This document shows positions 16,598-30,799 of a DNA stretch of 64,000 nt, piece after piece (position 1 is the stretch's first letter; every line of letters begins with the position of its first letter). The DNA is from Lagopus muta. Lineage: Eukaryota > Chordata > Aves > Galliformes > Phasianidae. The stretch lies in assembly GCF_023343835.1 (NCBI RefSeq), contig NC_064444.1:17707219-17771218 (forward strand), in the 5' to 3' direction. Below the pieces are notes generated by a model. That model did no database searches. It had not been told where the DNA came from and saw only the letters and a list, made by a program, of their open reading frames with translations. The position numbers were made by a program, and so were the translations under genes.

Positions 16598-19500
16598 ATG
16601 AACATCTGCGACAAACCTCCTAATAAGACAGCTCCAGAGAACTTGGGTGAAGCTGGTCCTAAGGTCCAACGTGCTCGAAGAAATGGCTGGAGCTGGCCCC
16701 TGCACCCTTTCCAGATCATTACCTGGCTGCTGTACCTCTTCTTTGCACTGGTTGGCTTTGGAATTCTGGTTCCTCTTCTGCCCCTCCACTGGCTGCCCGC
16801 TGGCTATATTGTATCCTTTGCTCAAGAGCAGAACAGGAGCTGTAATGAATTACCAGTGGGACATTTTAAAACAAGTGGTGAGCATAGGAGAAAACAGCTT
16901 AGCCAGAATCTTTTTCTGAACTGTAGCTGTAATGTTGATTTTCTCCTGTCTCTAAGAAACACTTATTTTGGAACCATCTCTGTTCCTCCACCAAGGAAGA
17001 TCATTAACATTCTACCTGTCTCTGTCGTTACTCCCTTTTAAGGCTTTGCCCCCCAAGCTCTTCTGTCTACATCTGCTTCTGTGTCTTTATGTTGTTCTAC
17101 AAGTGTGCTGCAGGCTTTCAGAGAGGGCATAGGAAAACTAGGGAACTGCTGTTTGCAGAGTGCGGGGCTGTGTGTCTCCAGGATTGCTGTCAGTCTTACT
17201 GTAGTGCAAACCAAGGAAAAAATTTAACATTGTTCTGTAACTGGAAAGAAGAAAATCCTTCAGCAGAAGCCTGCTTTACCATTCATATTTACAGCTTCCT
17301 TAGCAGAACCAGGTAATCAAGAAATGTTATAGACAGAATGTTGGGCAGAGTTCTGAAAAGATCTTCCTGAGGAATGCACTTATCATTTGTACATCTGGAA
17401 TTTGTATGTCCATAGGGGCTTTGATATTATTGGGATTCTGATGCTTTTGCTAATAGTTTTAATTAAACCTGCATGATTCAGTCATCAATAACATTATCAG
17501 CTCATCTACCTGTCTTCCTGAAATCCTTGGTATCATCGTGCCTCAAGCTTTGTAAATTTGTCTGCCTCATATCATCATAACTCAATCTAAAGTCATTCTA
17601 ACTGATCAAAGCAACATAACTCACAGCTTTACTGCTAGTACTGTTAGTACTAATGCCTCTTTTTTTTTTTCCTTACCACGCTACTGTGTTTTCCATAGAC
17701 TTTAATAGGATCAATGATGTGCATATCTGGTTGCGTAGCAAATAAGCAGGAAGATTAATTGTTGTGTGCATGCCTGTGTATTTCAGTGTATGGAGAAGCA
17801 AGCTCTGGTGTGCATTGGTTTACCAGAAATAGAATCATAGAATGGCCTGGGTTGCAAAGGAGCACAGTGCTGATCCAGTTCCAACCCCCTGCTGTGTGCA
17901 GGCCGCCAACCAGCAGCCCAGGCTGCCCAGAGCCACATCCAGCCTGGCCTTGAATGCCTGCAGGGATGGGGCATCCCCATAACATTGCTGCTTTCTTTGC
18001 AAATATTGGCAGTCACTTGAGGTTTGATCAAAAGTACTTCTAAAGCTTATTTGCTCTGCCTCGTGACTGGGGTTTGGTAAAGAAGAATTCAAACAGGTGA
18101 TGTTTTGAGATATAAGTGACACGTCCTGTCAGTGAATCCTGTAGAACTGTAGTTGATAGGGGTGATCCTCTTCCTTGGGATTCTGAAGGAAGAAGAAAGC
18201 AAGGTGTTCAGTGCCAGTTCCTTGATGTGACTTTTTTTCTCTCTTTTTTGAAAGTTTGGTCTATTGAAGGGGCATGTGCACGGCCTTAACTGCCTGTTGC
18301 TTTCCAAAGATTCTGTATGGACTGAGAAGCGTGAACCTACGCCGTCAGGCTGCACATAGGGTCAGATTCTGGTAAGTAAAGGTAAACTTTAAAAACTCCT
18401 GTGCGAGGGAGGACATTCCCATGAGGCAGAACAGTACTTTGTGAGGAGTTTTTCCTGTAGATTTAACTATCATTGAGCAGAGGTTGTTAGTTACAGTGAG
18501 ACAGGTGAACTTCTCTGTTAATAAAGCTCAGACTAATGTAATCAGTTTTATGGTAATTTATAATCTGTATATTCCTTGTCTCCGTGAGCTTTGTGTATTA
18601 AGAATAATACCCAAATATAAATCACTCCTACAATCCTTAACTGTGTGCTTCAGTGTCCAGGAGTGTGTTTTATCTACCATTTAGTTGTTCATCTTACTGC
18701 AGTCTCCATTGATCCTGCGGATGCAAAAGTGCGAGAAAAAAACTATCTAGGGCCTCTGGCCACCTTCAATCGTAATCAGCATGCACATGTCATTGAAAAC
18801 CATCATTGCCATGTCTGTGATGTAAATGTGTAAGTATCTTCTCTTCTCTTCCTACTAATCTTTCTTCTTCACCATTGCACTTTGCCATTGGACGCTTCTT
18901 TACTGTTAGGCTGTAAGATTGAAGTCGAGTTCCTGAAGCTCTTAGCTCTGCAGTGCCAGTGAATCCTCATTCCCTGGGTAGGCGTCCACTGTCAAATGTG
19001 AGCGTGGTCCTGTGTGTGACTTTATTGCTCTCATGTCGTGTGGAGAGGACTCTGCTGCTCTTTGTTACCTGGATGTTGGTGTTGCGTCTGAGAACAGCGT
19101 GTAGCTTGGACGTGTGTGCTTGTGTTTGGCTAGATCCTAATGTGGTAGGAGAAATGCCTGGAGGGCAGGTTGTAAGGTGAGGGTCTGCAGAGTTGCTTTA
19201 GGTTTGAAAACAAGAAAGCAGTGATCTCCGAACTAGAAATCACACAGTGCATTAAAAAAAGCAAACTTTGCAGTGTTTGGGATCGTGGTCCAGCAATAGT
19301 GAATACAGCCATTATGTTTGGGAATTTACTTATTCTTCTTGTAGATATGGTTGGTTCCCAGGCTCTCTGCCTCTCTGCTCCCCTGTACTTGTGTCCCTGG
19401 TAAAGGCATGCCTCTCTAACACCACCTTTTCTTTGGCAGGAGTGCCAAATCGAAGCACTGTGGATCTTGCAACAAGTGTGTGCGTGGCTTTGATCACCAC

Positions 19501-22500
19501 TGCAAATGGCTCAACAACTGTGTGGGAGAGAGGAATTACTGGTAAGGGCTTGGCAGTGTGGCAGGAACACATCGCTGCCTAAATAATATCCCCAGAGATG
19601 TCTGATCTGCTCTCAGCCACACAGAACCACTTTTCTTTTAGATCTCAGCTGAATAAAATCAGTCATGAAAAAACGAGGTGTAAAATGCAAGCACTGCTGT
19701 GACATCCACATAACCAGGGATAAAATCCCTATGCTTAGTAGTCAAATGTCTACAGATGAAAACAGAAAACTTGGTTGTCTTACATGGTATTAGGAAAACA
19801 TGATGGGATGTTAAGTGGGTGTCCGTAGTGCTTGTGATAACTGGAGTGGGAATAGGTCCATGATCGTGCTGTTGTTCCCATCTCTGAATCCAAACTGTCT
19901 GCTTTCCCCCCAAGATTTGCCTGTTGGCAGCAGCACACACACAAATCTAATCTGTGCCAGGTTTAAGGTAAGGAATATGGAGGCTCACGCTGATTGTTGC
20001 TTCTCTGCTCACTCTGCTGCACTAGAGCCACATGTGGAGCAAAGAGTTGTTACTGCTCAGTGCCACGATGTGCTGCCTTGAGATTTTGTGCAGGGAGCTC
20101 TTTTTCTATCACACATATACTTGACTGCTTTCTAACTACAGTTGTTTCAAGGCTCTCAGTTATGTTAGGGCATGAAACAAGGCATCTATGAAAGTGCCAC
20201 AGTAATAAGGGATGGCTGTGTATATCTGTCTCTTGAATTGTGTCTGTGGTGTTACTGGAGCCACTCAGAGTTCCCACTTCTTTGGCAGGTTCTTTTTGAA
20301 CAGCGTGGTGTCTGCCATCCTGGGCCTTGGGCTTCTGCTGCTCATTGCTTTCTACATCTTTGTTGAGTTCTTCCTTAACCCCACGATGCTTCGTTCTGAC
20401 CATCACTATGAAGGTAAGAGCAGTGCATCCTGGGAATCATGATGGTCCCCTCTGGGGGGCCAGTGTGTGAGATTGGATTCTTCCACACTCTTCTCCTTAT
20501 TCCTTCAGTTGTACAAGTGTCTGCTCAGCTGATGGAACGTTTCTTTCTTGCACCCACTGAACTGCTCTTCCTAAAAGGCTTGCAGCACAAAGTTTCTTAA
20601 GCCTCACATGCATAATGGGCCTGCAACCCATTTTAAGTTACAAATATTTTCTCAGCTGTAAAGCTGAGTTAGAGACACTGCATGGACAGCCTGCAGACCT
20701 CCTGCTGCTTTTGTTTTACAGGTCTGAAGAACCACACGGATGTCTGGTTTGTGTTTCTGCCTGCTGTTCCTGTTGAGACTCGGGCACCTGCCATTTTGTT
20801 CTCAGCTGGGACTTTCATTCTTTTGAGCCTGGTGACTGTGAGCCTGCTAGGCCACCTCTTGACCTTTCACATCTATCTTAGTAAGTATTCTGTTCCTCTC
20901 ATCTGCATCTCCATTTCGTTTTTCTGCAGCTACTGCTTGTTCTGCATTCCGTGTGTTCATCCGTGTTACAAACCTGCAAGATGATCACTCAAGAGATACA
21001 AAGTAGGGGGTTTAACCTTATACATTTTGTGTCTTTGCAAAAGGTGGATTGGAGCCAGTGAAAAGCCTTTTCCAGCCTGAGTCAGATTCCTCAGAAGCAT
21101 TTTTAAATCATTATCTTGGAAATTTCTAGTAAGAAATTCCATCAATACAATTTCCTTCATTCAGAGCTGAATCTTAGAAAGCATACAAGACTTTAGAATC
21201 CAGATAAACTTAGAGTTCACTTGTTGAACTGCATCAGTAGGCATTTCCAGAATGTGGTGTTTGGACAGTTGCAGGTAAGTCTTGAAGGTTAAATGATGGC
21301 ATCTTAAATGGAAGAAATAAAAGAATTGTAACTAAACTGTTCTTGGCTAATATAATAGTGAGAGACTTTATCTAAAAATGCATATCATTTTATGTAGTCC
21401 ATAAGAAGCTTATCTGGGTCACATTTTCTGTGGTTATAGGGTGGTAGAGCATCCCAGCTGGTTCTGTGTAATGCCATTTGGTGCTGCAGGGCTTACCAGC
21501 TGAGACACAGCATGATGTGAGCAAGGTGCACTCACATGTGCAGTGCCATTCTCTAGAGCCAGTGCTTCTGTGATACAAGAGATCCTGTTTCTCTGGTCTC
21601 ATTTTCTGGTGAGAAGCCCAACTCCCAGATCAGATCCATTATGGAAGTTGTGCTGTGTTGACACAGAATGACTTGTGGGACTCAGAGGGAGAAGCTTTCA
21701 GAAAGGCTCCTCATTAGGGCTCCTACTTGGTGCTGTATCAGGAGGGACAGTTTTGGTCTGGAAGTGCAAGTGGTCATCAAATAGCTTTTTTTCCAGTCGT
21801 TGTCTGGAGTGGAGCCTGTGCTGTTTGCATTCTGTAAGTCATGATGAGAGAAGATCCTGCACTTGCAGAAGTCAGTGGGGTCAAAACTAGGGAAGGAGGG
21901 ATGTGCTGGAAGAGAGGTGGATTGTTAGGCTGTCTGTAACAGAGAGACACAAGCCAACACAAACAAGGTCAGCACAAACCAGTGCAGTTCCAGATGGGTC
22001 ACAGTCCGTGATTTTGCTTTCTTGTAATTACAAGTTGACTTTTATCAGGTTAATGGTGATGCCTGGAGATTTTCAAGGTTGATCTACCACTACAGACTAA
22101 AGACTGAAAAGCATCGCAGTGCTGGGGCAACTCCAGGAACGTTTCCTTTGGCTGAAAAAGACAGCGTTATTCTGTGCAGCGCTGACCTTGCAGCACATTA
22201 CCTTGTCTACCCGTACAGCTTCCACCAGAGGGTGCTCCTTCCTTGGGATAACGGTGCTCTTCCTCTCATCAAGCAGAAATGTTCTGTGTGACCAAAACCC
22301 AGTTCTGTGTGTAGAACCCAGTTCTGCTCTGATGTTTTTTATTGTTGTCCAGACGTGAATTATTTGTCCTCCTTCAGGACCAATTTGAAGGCAAATTAAC
22401 TTTTAGTTGTGACCCAATTTAATGTGATCTTTTCAGAATGGCTGTCCTGGCTTTAATTACTCGCTGCTGTCACAGTAGGTTGTTCTCAAGGCAGTTGATC

Positions 22501-25500
22501 CGTGTGATCACAGTTACATCTTGACTGAGATGCAGTTGCAGAGGCACTCGGTGAAGCATGGCACATGGGAAGTTTGCAGAGAGGTGTTTGGTTTTCTTTT
22601 TAATGACGTGCTGCAGTGCTGTCTGCCAAATGCAGTGCTTTTGACTAAATAGCCATTTAACAGTATTGCAAAGTTGCTCTGCTAAGTATGCAGAAACCAA
22701 TGAATTCTAACCCAAGAATGGTTTGTACCCATGTTCTGTTTCTTAAATAATGCATACAGATGCAATTCTTCTAGCATTTGCCAGCACTCTGCACCTTCCT
22801 CATTAAATACATTCTCCGATCACTTGGCTGCAGGCTTGCATTTGTTTTTATGGTCTGACTTCCTGGCCAAATGCATCTTGGATTCTTTTTTCTTCCTAAG
22901 GCCATTGCTTGCCTCTGCTCTCCCCTACTTCCCTGCAGTGTAGCTGTGTGTCTGAAGTGTGGTTCTGAGGGATAAGGCACTAGTGGAACAAATGAGTTCA
23001 GGCACAGCAGAGATTTTAGTCTAGATGTCCCACATCCTGAGCATCTGATTTAACTACATGCTACTGTAAACAGGAATAATGCTTCCAGACTGCAGCCAGA
23101 AGCTGCAGCATCCATTTCTGGCTTCTGTGTTCTAAAAATACTACGACATCGTGAGGGGACGAACGCCTTGGTTTTGAATCCCTGTAATGTTTGGAGTCTC
23201 TTGAGGAAAGCAAGCTGCTCAGAAATGTCAGATGCTTTTGCTCATTCATGGAAGCAGATGTTTGTGTCTGCAGGACGTTAAGAGCTCATAAACTCAGGCA
23301 CATATAAACTTTGAGTCCGTTTGGCACAAGATGAATGGGCATCTCGTGCTCGCTGTTTTGGACATTAATTATCTCAGTCTTCCTTCTGGGCTGCACCAAC
23401 CTGCTGGCTCTTTTCTACGTTTGGTAGGACTGCTCATCACGCAACGCAGATCTTTCAAGTATCACATATGAAGAATGGATTTGCTCTGAAATGAGCTGAA
23501 TGAATCTCTGCCACACAAAAGGCAGCACCACGTGTGTGTGAGACATTTAACTGAGCACTGTGACGACAACAGTAAAGGATACAGTAAGACAAGCAGTGCA
23601 AAGGTGCTTTTGGCTTGGAGTGTCAGTTTTCTCATGTTTATAGTTGCCATTGAAACGAGGAGTTTTTCAGGCTGTTTGTGAGCTGTCAGTGCAGTCAGGA
23701 GTGGCCTTTCACACACTGACAGCTGTTCTCTTTCTTTCCTCCCAGTGTGGAACAAACTGACTACATACGAGTACATCTTGCAGCAGCGTGCCCAGCAAGA
23801 GGCCAAAGAAGCAGACAAGCAGCCGGATCCTTGTCCCTCCCAGGTGATGCCCACTCAGGTACTTGCTGCACTTGCAATCCACTTCCCATGGAACAACCTC
23901 ACTCGTCGGCTGCGTAGAGCTTGCTTCAGTTTTGTATGCTTCAAATTGTAGAGGCAGCTGCTCCAGATAGGACTTTGGAGGCACCTCTGAGGAGCAGAGA
24001 TGTGAGTAGGATGTGAGAGAGCCTACGGTCTGTAACTTGATGAGCACTTCAGGCATTAGCGAGTACTGCTTTCAAACAAATCAATCCCACCCACTCTCTT
24101 CTTCCACCATTTGTTGTGGGCCCTGGGCTATCTGTTCTCCTTTGCCAACGCAGCTGTTTGTTACAGTCATGCAGTGAACAGGGTGGGGGAACTCATCTGG
24201 GTAAGAAGAAACTTTATGAAAAAAGATAGTTGAGGTAGTGTTTAGCTGGGCCAGCTCCCTCCCATCTGGTTCACCAAGCAGTCACATAACTGCTTGTGTC
24301 AGCATGAAAGAAGATGACTGAAGAGTGGGAAGGTCCCGTCTCTGGAAAGGACAGGACCATCTGTTTTGGTGGCAGTGTGCATTTTGGTGGTCTGTGTGCA
24401 TGGTGTTGTAGGTCAGGACTGAAAGTGAGACCGATTCCAAAGCAGGAGAAACTGAGGTTAATCATCAGGCAGCTCGTATGGGCTAGTCTGACTATCTGGA
24501 AAAAGAAAAGAGCATCAATCCTGTTCAGAAACGACCCTTTGAAGCTTTGTTTTCCTTTGAGATGAATCTACACAGCGCTGAGGTCCTTGTGATCACCACC
24601 ATGCTGATCTGTATTGCTGCAAAGGACTCCTCAGTCCTGCTGCACTGTGCAGTGCAATACATAAGGCTGATAGTCTCACCGAAAGGTTGGGTGTAATTTA
24701 TTTTGCTGCAGGACAGCTTTGTCCCTGGGGGGCTCAAAATTTGACTGAACGTTTGTATTGGTTTGGATAGGGGAGCTGACTAGAAACTTCCAGTTCCTCC
24801 TAGTCTAAGTTATTCTGGGATTCTGCAAGCCCTTGTAACTCTATCTGGCTTTATGAGTTGAGTGAGTTGCCTTCTATATAACCAGTTTTATATTTCATAA
24901 GAAACTAATTAACTCCAAGCTTAGTCCACATCTTCTGTGAATTGGTCCTGGGGTCTCTCTGCACTCATTAATGGCTTTTCCCTATCAAAGGAAGGGGGAA
25001 AGTGAGCTAATTCCCTTTCTGTGCAATGTGGAGACCTCAGCTTCTCGTATACATATTTTGTTCCCTGCTGGGAAATCTGAACTTTCAGTTTGAAGGAAGG
25101 TTTCCATAACAGCGAGGATGTTTGGCGCTTTGTCTCACACAGCTTTGCCTACCGTGACCATTAAAGCACTAACGAAACAACAGCACTAACGACTTCCTGG
25201 TTACCAGATTTTAATCTCTGCTGAAAATATACCTGAGAAAGGTGAGCTGTGTGTGCCTCTGTTTGGGATGAGGCTGTTCAGCTGTGTTCTCCTGTCTGCA
25301 CGGCTGCTTGTCCAGAAGCTGTACGGTTCATCTGAGGCTTGCAGCAGCAGGGTGAAAAGGAGCTCTGTTTCCCTGCTGCAGTCAGTACCTTGGGGAGCAG
25401 TGGGGACTGGAAGATGCCCAGTAACATTGTTGAGAGCACTGTTAACCCCCAGACTTTCCTTGTTCCTCGCGTAGCAACCAGAGATAAACACAAACAAATA

Positions 25501-28500
25501 CACGGGTAGGAGTACACCAAGTGACTCGCCTTGTGTAAGCTGCATTGACTGCTGCCTTCAGCTTGAACACAGAGGCCCTTTGTAACTGATCCAAGATCTT
25601 GCAAGCATCAAATAGAAGTTGTGTTCTTCCCACCTTTGTCTTAACTGTTCATTAACTACAGAGAGTAAGAGGAGATGCATTTCCCACTTTGCTGAAGCCT
25701 TCTTTAAGCCTGTGTGCTGGTTCAGCCTTTGGCTATGTTCAGGCTAGAGGATTACAGGAGACCTGAGCGTGGCCAGCGGTCGTGAGGTGGCACTGAGCTT
25801 TGGGAGCTGGGGTTTCAGTGGGGCTAGCAGTCTGTTTGCAGCAGGGCTAAGAGCTGAACCCGAGTGAGCTGATGGGGAGGGGCAGCTCCATCAGGCTGGC
25901 AGCTGCCCAGCTGTGTGGGAGCCGAGGGATGCTGGGGCTCTGTGCTGTGCTTTCATCATGCAGAGAGAATGCTGCATTTTCTACTCATCGAGTCTTCTTC
26001 CATTTGTTCCTGCTTGTCAGCTCGGATGGGTTGTGTTCTCTGTGCAGCTGCTTTGGTTATACATAATTCAAAAGGCCAAAATGCACAAAATGGACTTTTA
26101 AAAGGCTCTTCGCTTGCATTCTGGGAAAGCATTGCTTGTGCTATCCTCAAGATGCATCTTGTTAACCTTCTTTGAAATACCAAGCCTGTGGTCCTGCTTG
26201 CTTGCTGTGGATATCAAATCCTGATGATTTCCCCTTGCTGTGCACAGTCTCACAAGAATATCTCCTGCTGCAGCAATTTCAGCACGCTGTACAAGGAATG
26301 CCTGCATCTCCCCCTGCTTACAGTGACACGAGGCTGTGGCTGATCTCCTTCATTTGTGACTCAGGTGCATGAGGTTGGTGTGTCAGCGTTAGGAATTTGG
26401 TCTCCAAGGAGCTCTGAGGAACAACTCATGTACACCTGGTGCTCAGGCAATGACAGCTGATGATCTGAGTTACAAATTCGTTGTGAAATATCTGCAGACC
26501 ATTAATCCTGCACTGGGATGAGCTCTGCTTTTCTTAGTGAGCCCCCAGCAGTACAATTCTCAGACCACAAAATTCTAATGTTTAAGGTTGCTGAACCAAT
26601 TTCCTTCCATTTGATGCCAGCACCTATAAAACAATTGCAAATTTCTTTCTACATTTACAAAACCAATTAAAGTAAGAGCACTTTACAAAATGCAACAAGC
26701 CTGAACTCCTTCCAGCTCGGCAGCTCTCTTATCTACAATTACATGAGTACAGGGACTCCAGATCTCCATGCCAAGGTTTTTGAGAGCAACTAGTAATTTG
26801 GGAAGTCTCTCTGCTGGCACAGGAAGAAGAGTGACCAAAGATGAGCTGGCTGTGTTGCTGGGGATGTTGTCCCCAGTGCCCTCTGGCAGCATTGGCAATG
26901 TGTGTCAGAGGCTTTGTACTCCCTTTGTATCTTGTAATTTCTTCTTTTCTCTGTGTAGCATTGAGGGGTTTCACATGCTGTTTTATCAGCCCATAACTCA
27001 AGACTACAGGAGTCTTCTGCAGCTCTTTACAGTTGGCTTTCATATTTACTGCCTTACATGAGGCAGCATCATCACAGATCCATCATGTGGTCTTCCAGCC
27101 AGCCCAAATGACTGCTTTTGGGGGAGAAGCAGGAGCCCTTTTCTGTAATTTGGATACTTGAATTTAGGGGGCTTCTTTGTCAAGCCTTCTTTTATGCTTA
27201 TAAGGGTATGCAAGTGGAAAATAGCAGTGCCACATCCTTTGCTGAGTTTCAGCTGTGGCAGCTGCAGTGACAAAATGCTTGGTGTATGGGAGGCAGAAAA
27301 CACCCCTGTAGTGAAAATCCTTCTCCCCTGTGTCCTTCTTGTTCTGAAAATGTGAATTCTCTCTGTCTGGTCGTTTCAGGAAGCAGATTTACTTTCAACT
27401 ACTAACCCTGGCCATACAAACCCTGGTGTTCAGGTAGAGGACTTCTCAGCAGCCAATTCAGAAAAATGGTGAGTCTCCCAGAGACGTGTGTGTGCTGAAT
27501 GGGAAATCATCCCTGCAGTCTAAAGAGCAGAAGGAGCACCAGTGTTTCAACCAAGACATGCTGAGTTCAATGAGTTTCAGCAGGGCAGATACATGCAGGA
27601 GTACTTACCTCCCTTCCTCTGGGACAATAACTTTCCTGGAACTAGAGTTTTACAATAAAATTACTTTAAAGCTGCCTGAAATAGATCTGGGAGCTCCACT
27701 TCAGCTTGCTACAGTGTGACTGAAGGAGGTGGTCTGCTTTGTGAGCATCTGAAATGAGAAAGCCTGCTGACTTTGTGATTCAGGCTTAGAGAGCTCTGGA
27801 GTAGCAGGTCATTCTGAGTGAGTATCTGGGTTGTCTTGGAATTAAACTGAATGCTCTGCTGTTGGGCTTTGAGAGGTGATTGTACATAGTAGCTCTCTGT
27901 ACCTTGTGTGTGCTCACATCCTTGACAAGGCTGAGGCTCTTAGCAAGAGGGCTAACTGAAGGATGAGGTGTACAAGGTAGAAAGGGATTCCACTGAAATG
28001 TGCTCTGACTCTGTGCATTTTTGCTGCCATGTCTCAGTTTATCAGCTGGTCGAGTGACCTGCTCAGCATTATGCCCTAGCCTGCTTTGTGTCAGAAAATC
28101 CAGCCTTGGCCCATTTCCAGACTCCCTGGAGTTTTTTTTTCTCAAGTAAATTAAAAGGAATCAGGCTGAAAAAACATTTCAGGTTGTGTCTGTGCCCATT
28201 TAGTGCCCCCACATTTGAATCTCTCTTCTCAGGCCATAAGGTTTTTCTCTCAAAATGGAGTTTTGGCTCTGTGTGGAAGCCAGGTGATGGTGCAGAGCAC
28301 TGATAATATCCACTGCTAAGAGCCACTGTATCACAAAAAAGGGTTTCTTCTGTTGCCAGCTTAAACTTCAGGTTTTGTCCCACAGTTCCTGTATTGAGCT
28401 CAGTGTCATTGTAAGATTTCAGGCTGTCAGGAGATGTGAATCACAATATGAATCAGTGCAGTTTATGACATGAGGTGAGCAGTCACTGGAAAACAGTGTC

Positions 28501-30799
28501 CTTGTCTCTTAATTAAGCCTTGCCTATTAACTCATGTCCTTGGGGAAGGGAGAGGAAACTCTTGGTGTTCTGTGCACAGCTGCAAGAGCAGCGACCCTGC
28601 AGTCGTGCAGGGCGTGCAGTGCAAAGCAAGGGCTGCCTTAGCCTGATTGAAGCTGGCTCTGTGCAAGAAAGGTGGACATCACAGTTGAGCAGTGTCTGAG
28701 GGAAGCATCTGATGTGCCTGTATTTAGCTTTTCAAAGCTCTACGTCCACACCAACGAAGCCGATCCTGAATGCAGCTCCTCTCCTGACCTCCCATCTCTT
28801 CACTTTGTGGCCCCCGTGCAGGTAAGCAGGAGTCCTTCTGTGTGCTCTGCTCTCTGATGGTGATCCATCAGGCTGCATGAGGACAAACTCGCCCTGATGC
28901 AAGCTGTGCAGGGCTCAGTGTGTGTGCAGGGCTCAGTGTGTGTGCAGGGCTCAGTGTGTGTGCAGGGCTCAGTGTGTGTGCAGGGCTCAGTGTGTGTGCA
29001 GGGCTCAGTGTGTGTGCAGGGCTCAGTGTGTGTGCAGGGCTGACTGTGCCCCGTGGTCGCTGCATCCACACAGTGCTCTCCTGCCTCAGCTCCCACACGT
29101 GAGCAGATGCATTCTTGCTTCACAGACTTGCAGCTGAGCTGTAACACGTGGAGCCTGCACAATATCTCTCCGTTCCAGTGCTGTTCAGTGACTGCACACA
29201 CCTGTGTGTGCTTCTGTACAGCAAAATCCAACAACTTATGCCTTCAAATATGGAGGTTAAAGCATCTGCCCAGAGGAATAAGGAGTGCGTGGGTGTGAGG
29301 CTTTAGTGCATGAAATAGCTGCCCAAAGGGATGTTTTCTGCTTTCTAAAATTCATTTACCTGCGTCCAGATGCTCTCCCCATTTCCTCCAGTGGCTGATA
29401 GTGGTGCTCTCTTTTCCTCTAAGCTCATTAATCAATTTTGTCATCCAGATGATAAGAAAAAAATCCTTCTCTGCTAGACTTGTATCTTGGACAAGGGCCA
29501 TCTTGGTATCTCTCTCTTGGTGTGTCACGTGCTGTGTGACTTTCTGCCTCCTTGCTTTCACAGAGACAGAAAAAAAGGAGGAAGAAGATGTTAAGGACTT
29601 CTTCCTCAGTGATGGAGAGCAGATCTAAACCACGTGCTGGAACTTGGGCTTCTTTTCCAGGTCCCCAGTCAGGTGAGTGTGCAGCACCCAGCTGCTTTGC
29701 TCTGTAACTCTTCCAGTTGACTGAAATGTGAAGGAATTAATACCAACTTGCTTTTAGAAAGTAGAGACAAGGAAAAAAAAAGCAAAGAACGGAAACTCCC
29801 TGGAGAAGAGCAGATATAAACTTTATTTGGAAGCATCTGTGTTGTGCAGAGTTAATGGGGTTGCGATGCCAGCTTTTCCTTGCTCTGTATCAGCTTTAAA
29901 CATGCTGTTTCTTGGAACTGTTAGTTCTGAGGTAGCTGAGAAGCTCCCAGTCACTGTACTCAAGGTGTTCCTGCAGCAGCACAGTTAAACAGAAGTAGTG
30001 TTCATTTCAGTTCTGTTCTCCTGAGGCACAGCAAAAAAAACTGTGGTGGCAGCTGTACCATGGACTGCTTTCGTTTTTAAAGGAGAAATTGGTCAGATGA
30101 GCAAGAGGGAAATGTGCATCTTCATAAACAGTGCTAGGCTGCTTAAGCAGCTGTGTCAGCAGCACTGAGGGGGCCGTGCTGAGTGGTTCCCAGCTGCTGG
30201 ATCGGCCGTGTCAGAGCTGACATCTGTAGGGCTGTCGGACCTTTCCCTCCTTGACCTTCCTTGTGTCTTTCATTCCATCTGCAGAGCTTCCAGCCACAGC
30301 TGCTGCCACCCCCTCCTCCCCCAGCCCTCTCCTCCTGGTGCCCACCATCCCCCTGCCTGCTGCAGTGCAGGCAGCAGCACCCCCAGCTGACTATCACTCC
30401 GAGTCTGCCGAGTCCATGGATGAGATCCCTGTGGCTCAGACTCACCTGGGCAGCACAGCCCTTCACGGCCCTTGTCAGAGCAGCTCAAGCAGTGCTCGGC
30501 GCTGCCCCCTGTCCGCACCTGATCCCAAACACTGCAAAGGGAAGAGTCTTTATTCTGGGCACAAGGTGAAAAGGAAAAGCTGCCAGCGAGACAGAGGCGT
30601 GGAACGAGATCTGGAACTTTATTCTAAGACTCCTGCTGTGTTTGTAAGTAAGAGCAGTGGAGAACCTCGTGTCTCTCAGCCCCGAGCTGGTGGGAGCACA
30701 TCTGAGCCACAGCACAGAAAATGCACCAGCAAACAGCATCTGGGCAGGCATGATCCCTGCCTAAAGGACGTAAGGACAAACACCGCAGTGCCCCAGTGA
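16598..30799 (+). CDS. ZDHHC1: ZDHHC1 palmitoyltransferase
   Basis: Ten coding exons: 16598-16810, 18654-18829, 19440-19541, 20289-20413, 20722-20880, 23746-23858, 27380-27468, 28728-28821, 29564-29672 and 30285-30799. They give 564 residues with all phases closing. The start [14 protein letters not shown] matches the family N-terminus. TM1 is at about 40-60 and TM2 about 72-90. The zinc-binding Cys-rich domain ([21 protein letters not shown]) leads into catalytic DHHC at 148-151 and [12 protein letters not shown]3 is at about 165-191 and TM4 about 228-258. DHHC enzymes transfer palmitate to cysteines through an acyl-Cys intermediate. Mammalian ZDHHC1 is an ER/endosomal protein linked to STING signalling. 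The cytoplasmic tail has a basic patch ([11 protein letters not shown]) and a long Pro/Ala/Ser-rich last exon. Exons 7-9 were placed by phase and splice sites and are less sure than the core. Confidence 0.93.
17828..17981 (-). mobile_element. CR1 LINE fragment
   Basis: Reverse CR1 3' end in ZDHHC1 intron 1. It starts agaatcatagaatggcctgg and runs through agcccaggctgcccagagc to the gatggggcatcc segment. Confidence 0.9.
23859..27379 (+). other. Large ZDHHC1 intron without recognised elements
   Basis: This 3.5 kb intron between exons 6 and 7 shows no CR1, tandem array or conserved exon by eye. It is AT-richer than the flanking small-intron genes. ORFs inside are short and have no recognisable domain. 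Confidence 0.5.
28908..29043 (+). repeat. 18-bp minisatellite (gggctcagtgtgtgtgca)
   Basis: Seven near-identical copies of an 18-base unit lie just inside the intron after ZDHHC1 exon 8. As 18 is divisible by three, both strands carry false periodic ORFs (TEPCTH repeats on the minus strand). Confidence 0.95.

Noticed and set aside
28800-29234. Minus-strand ORF with TEPCTH repeats
   Set aside because: It is produced by the 18-bp minisatellite inside a ZDHHC1 intron, with no other coding sign.
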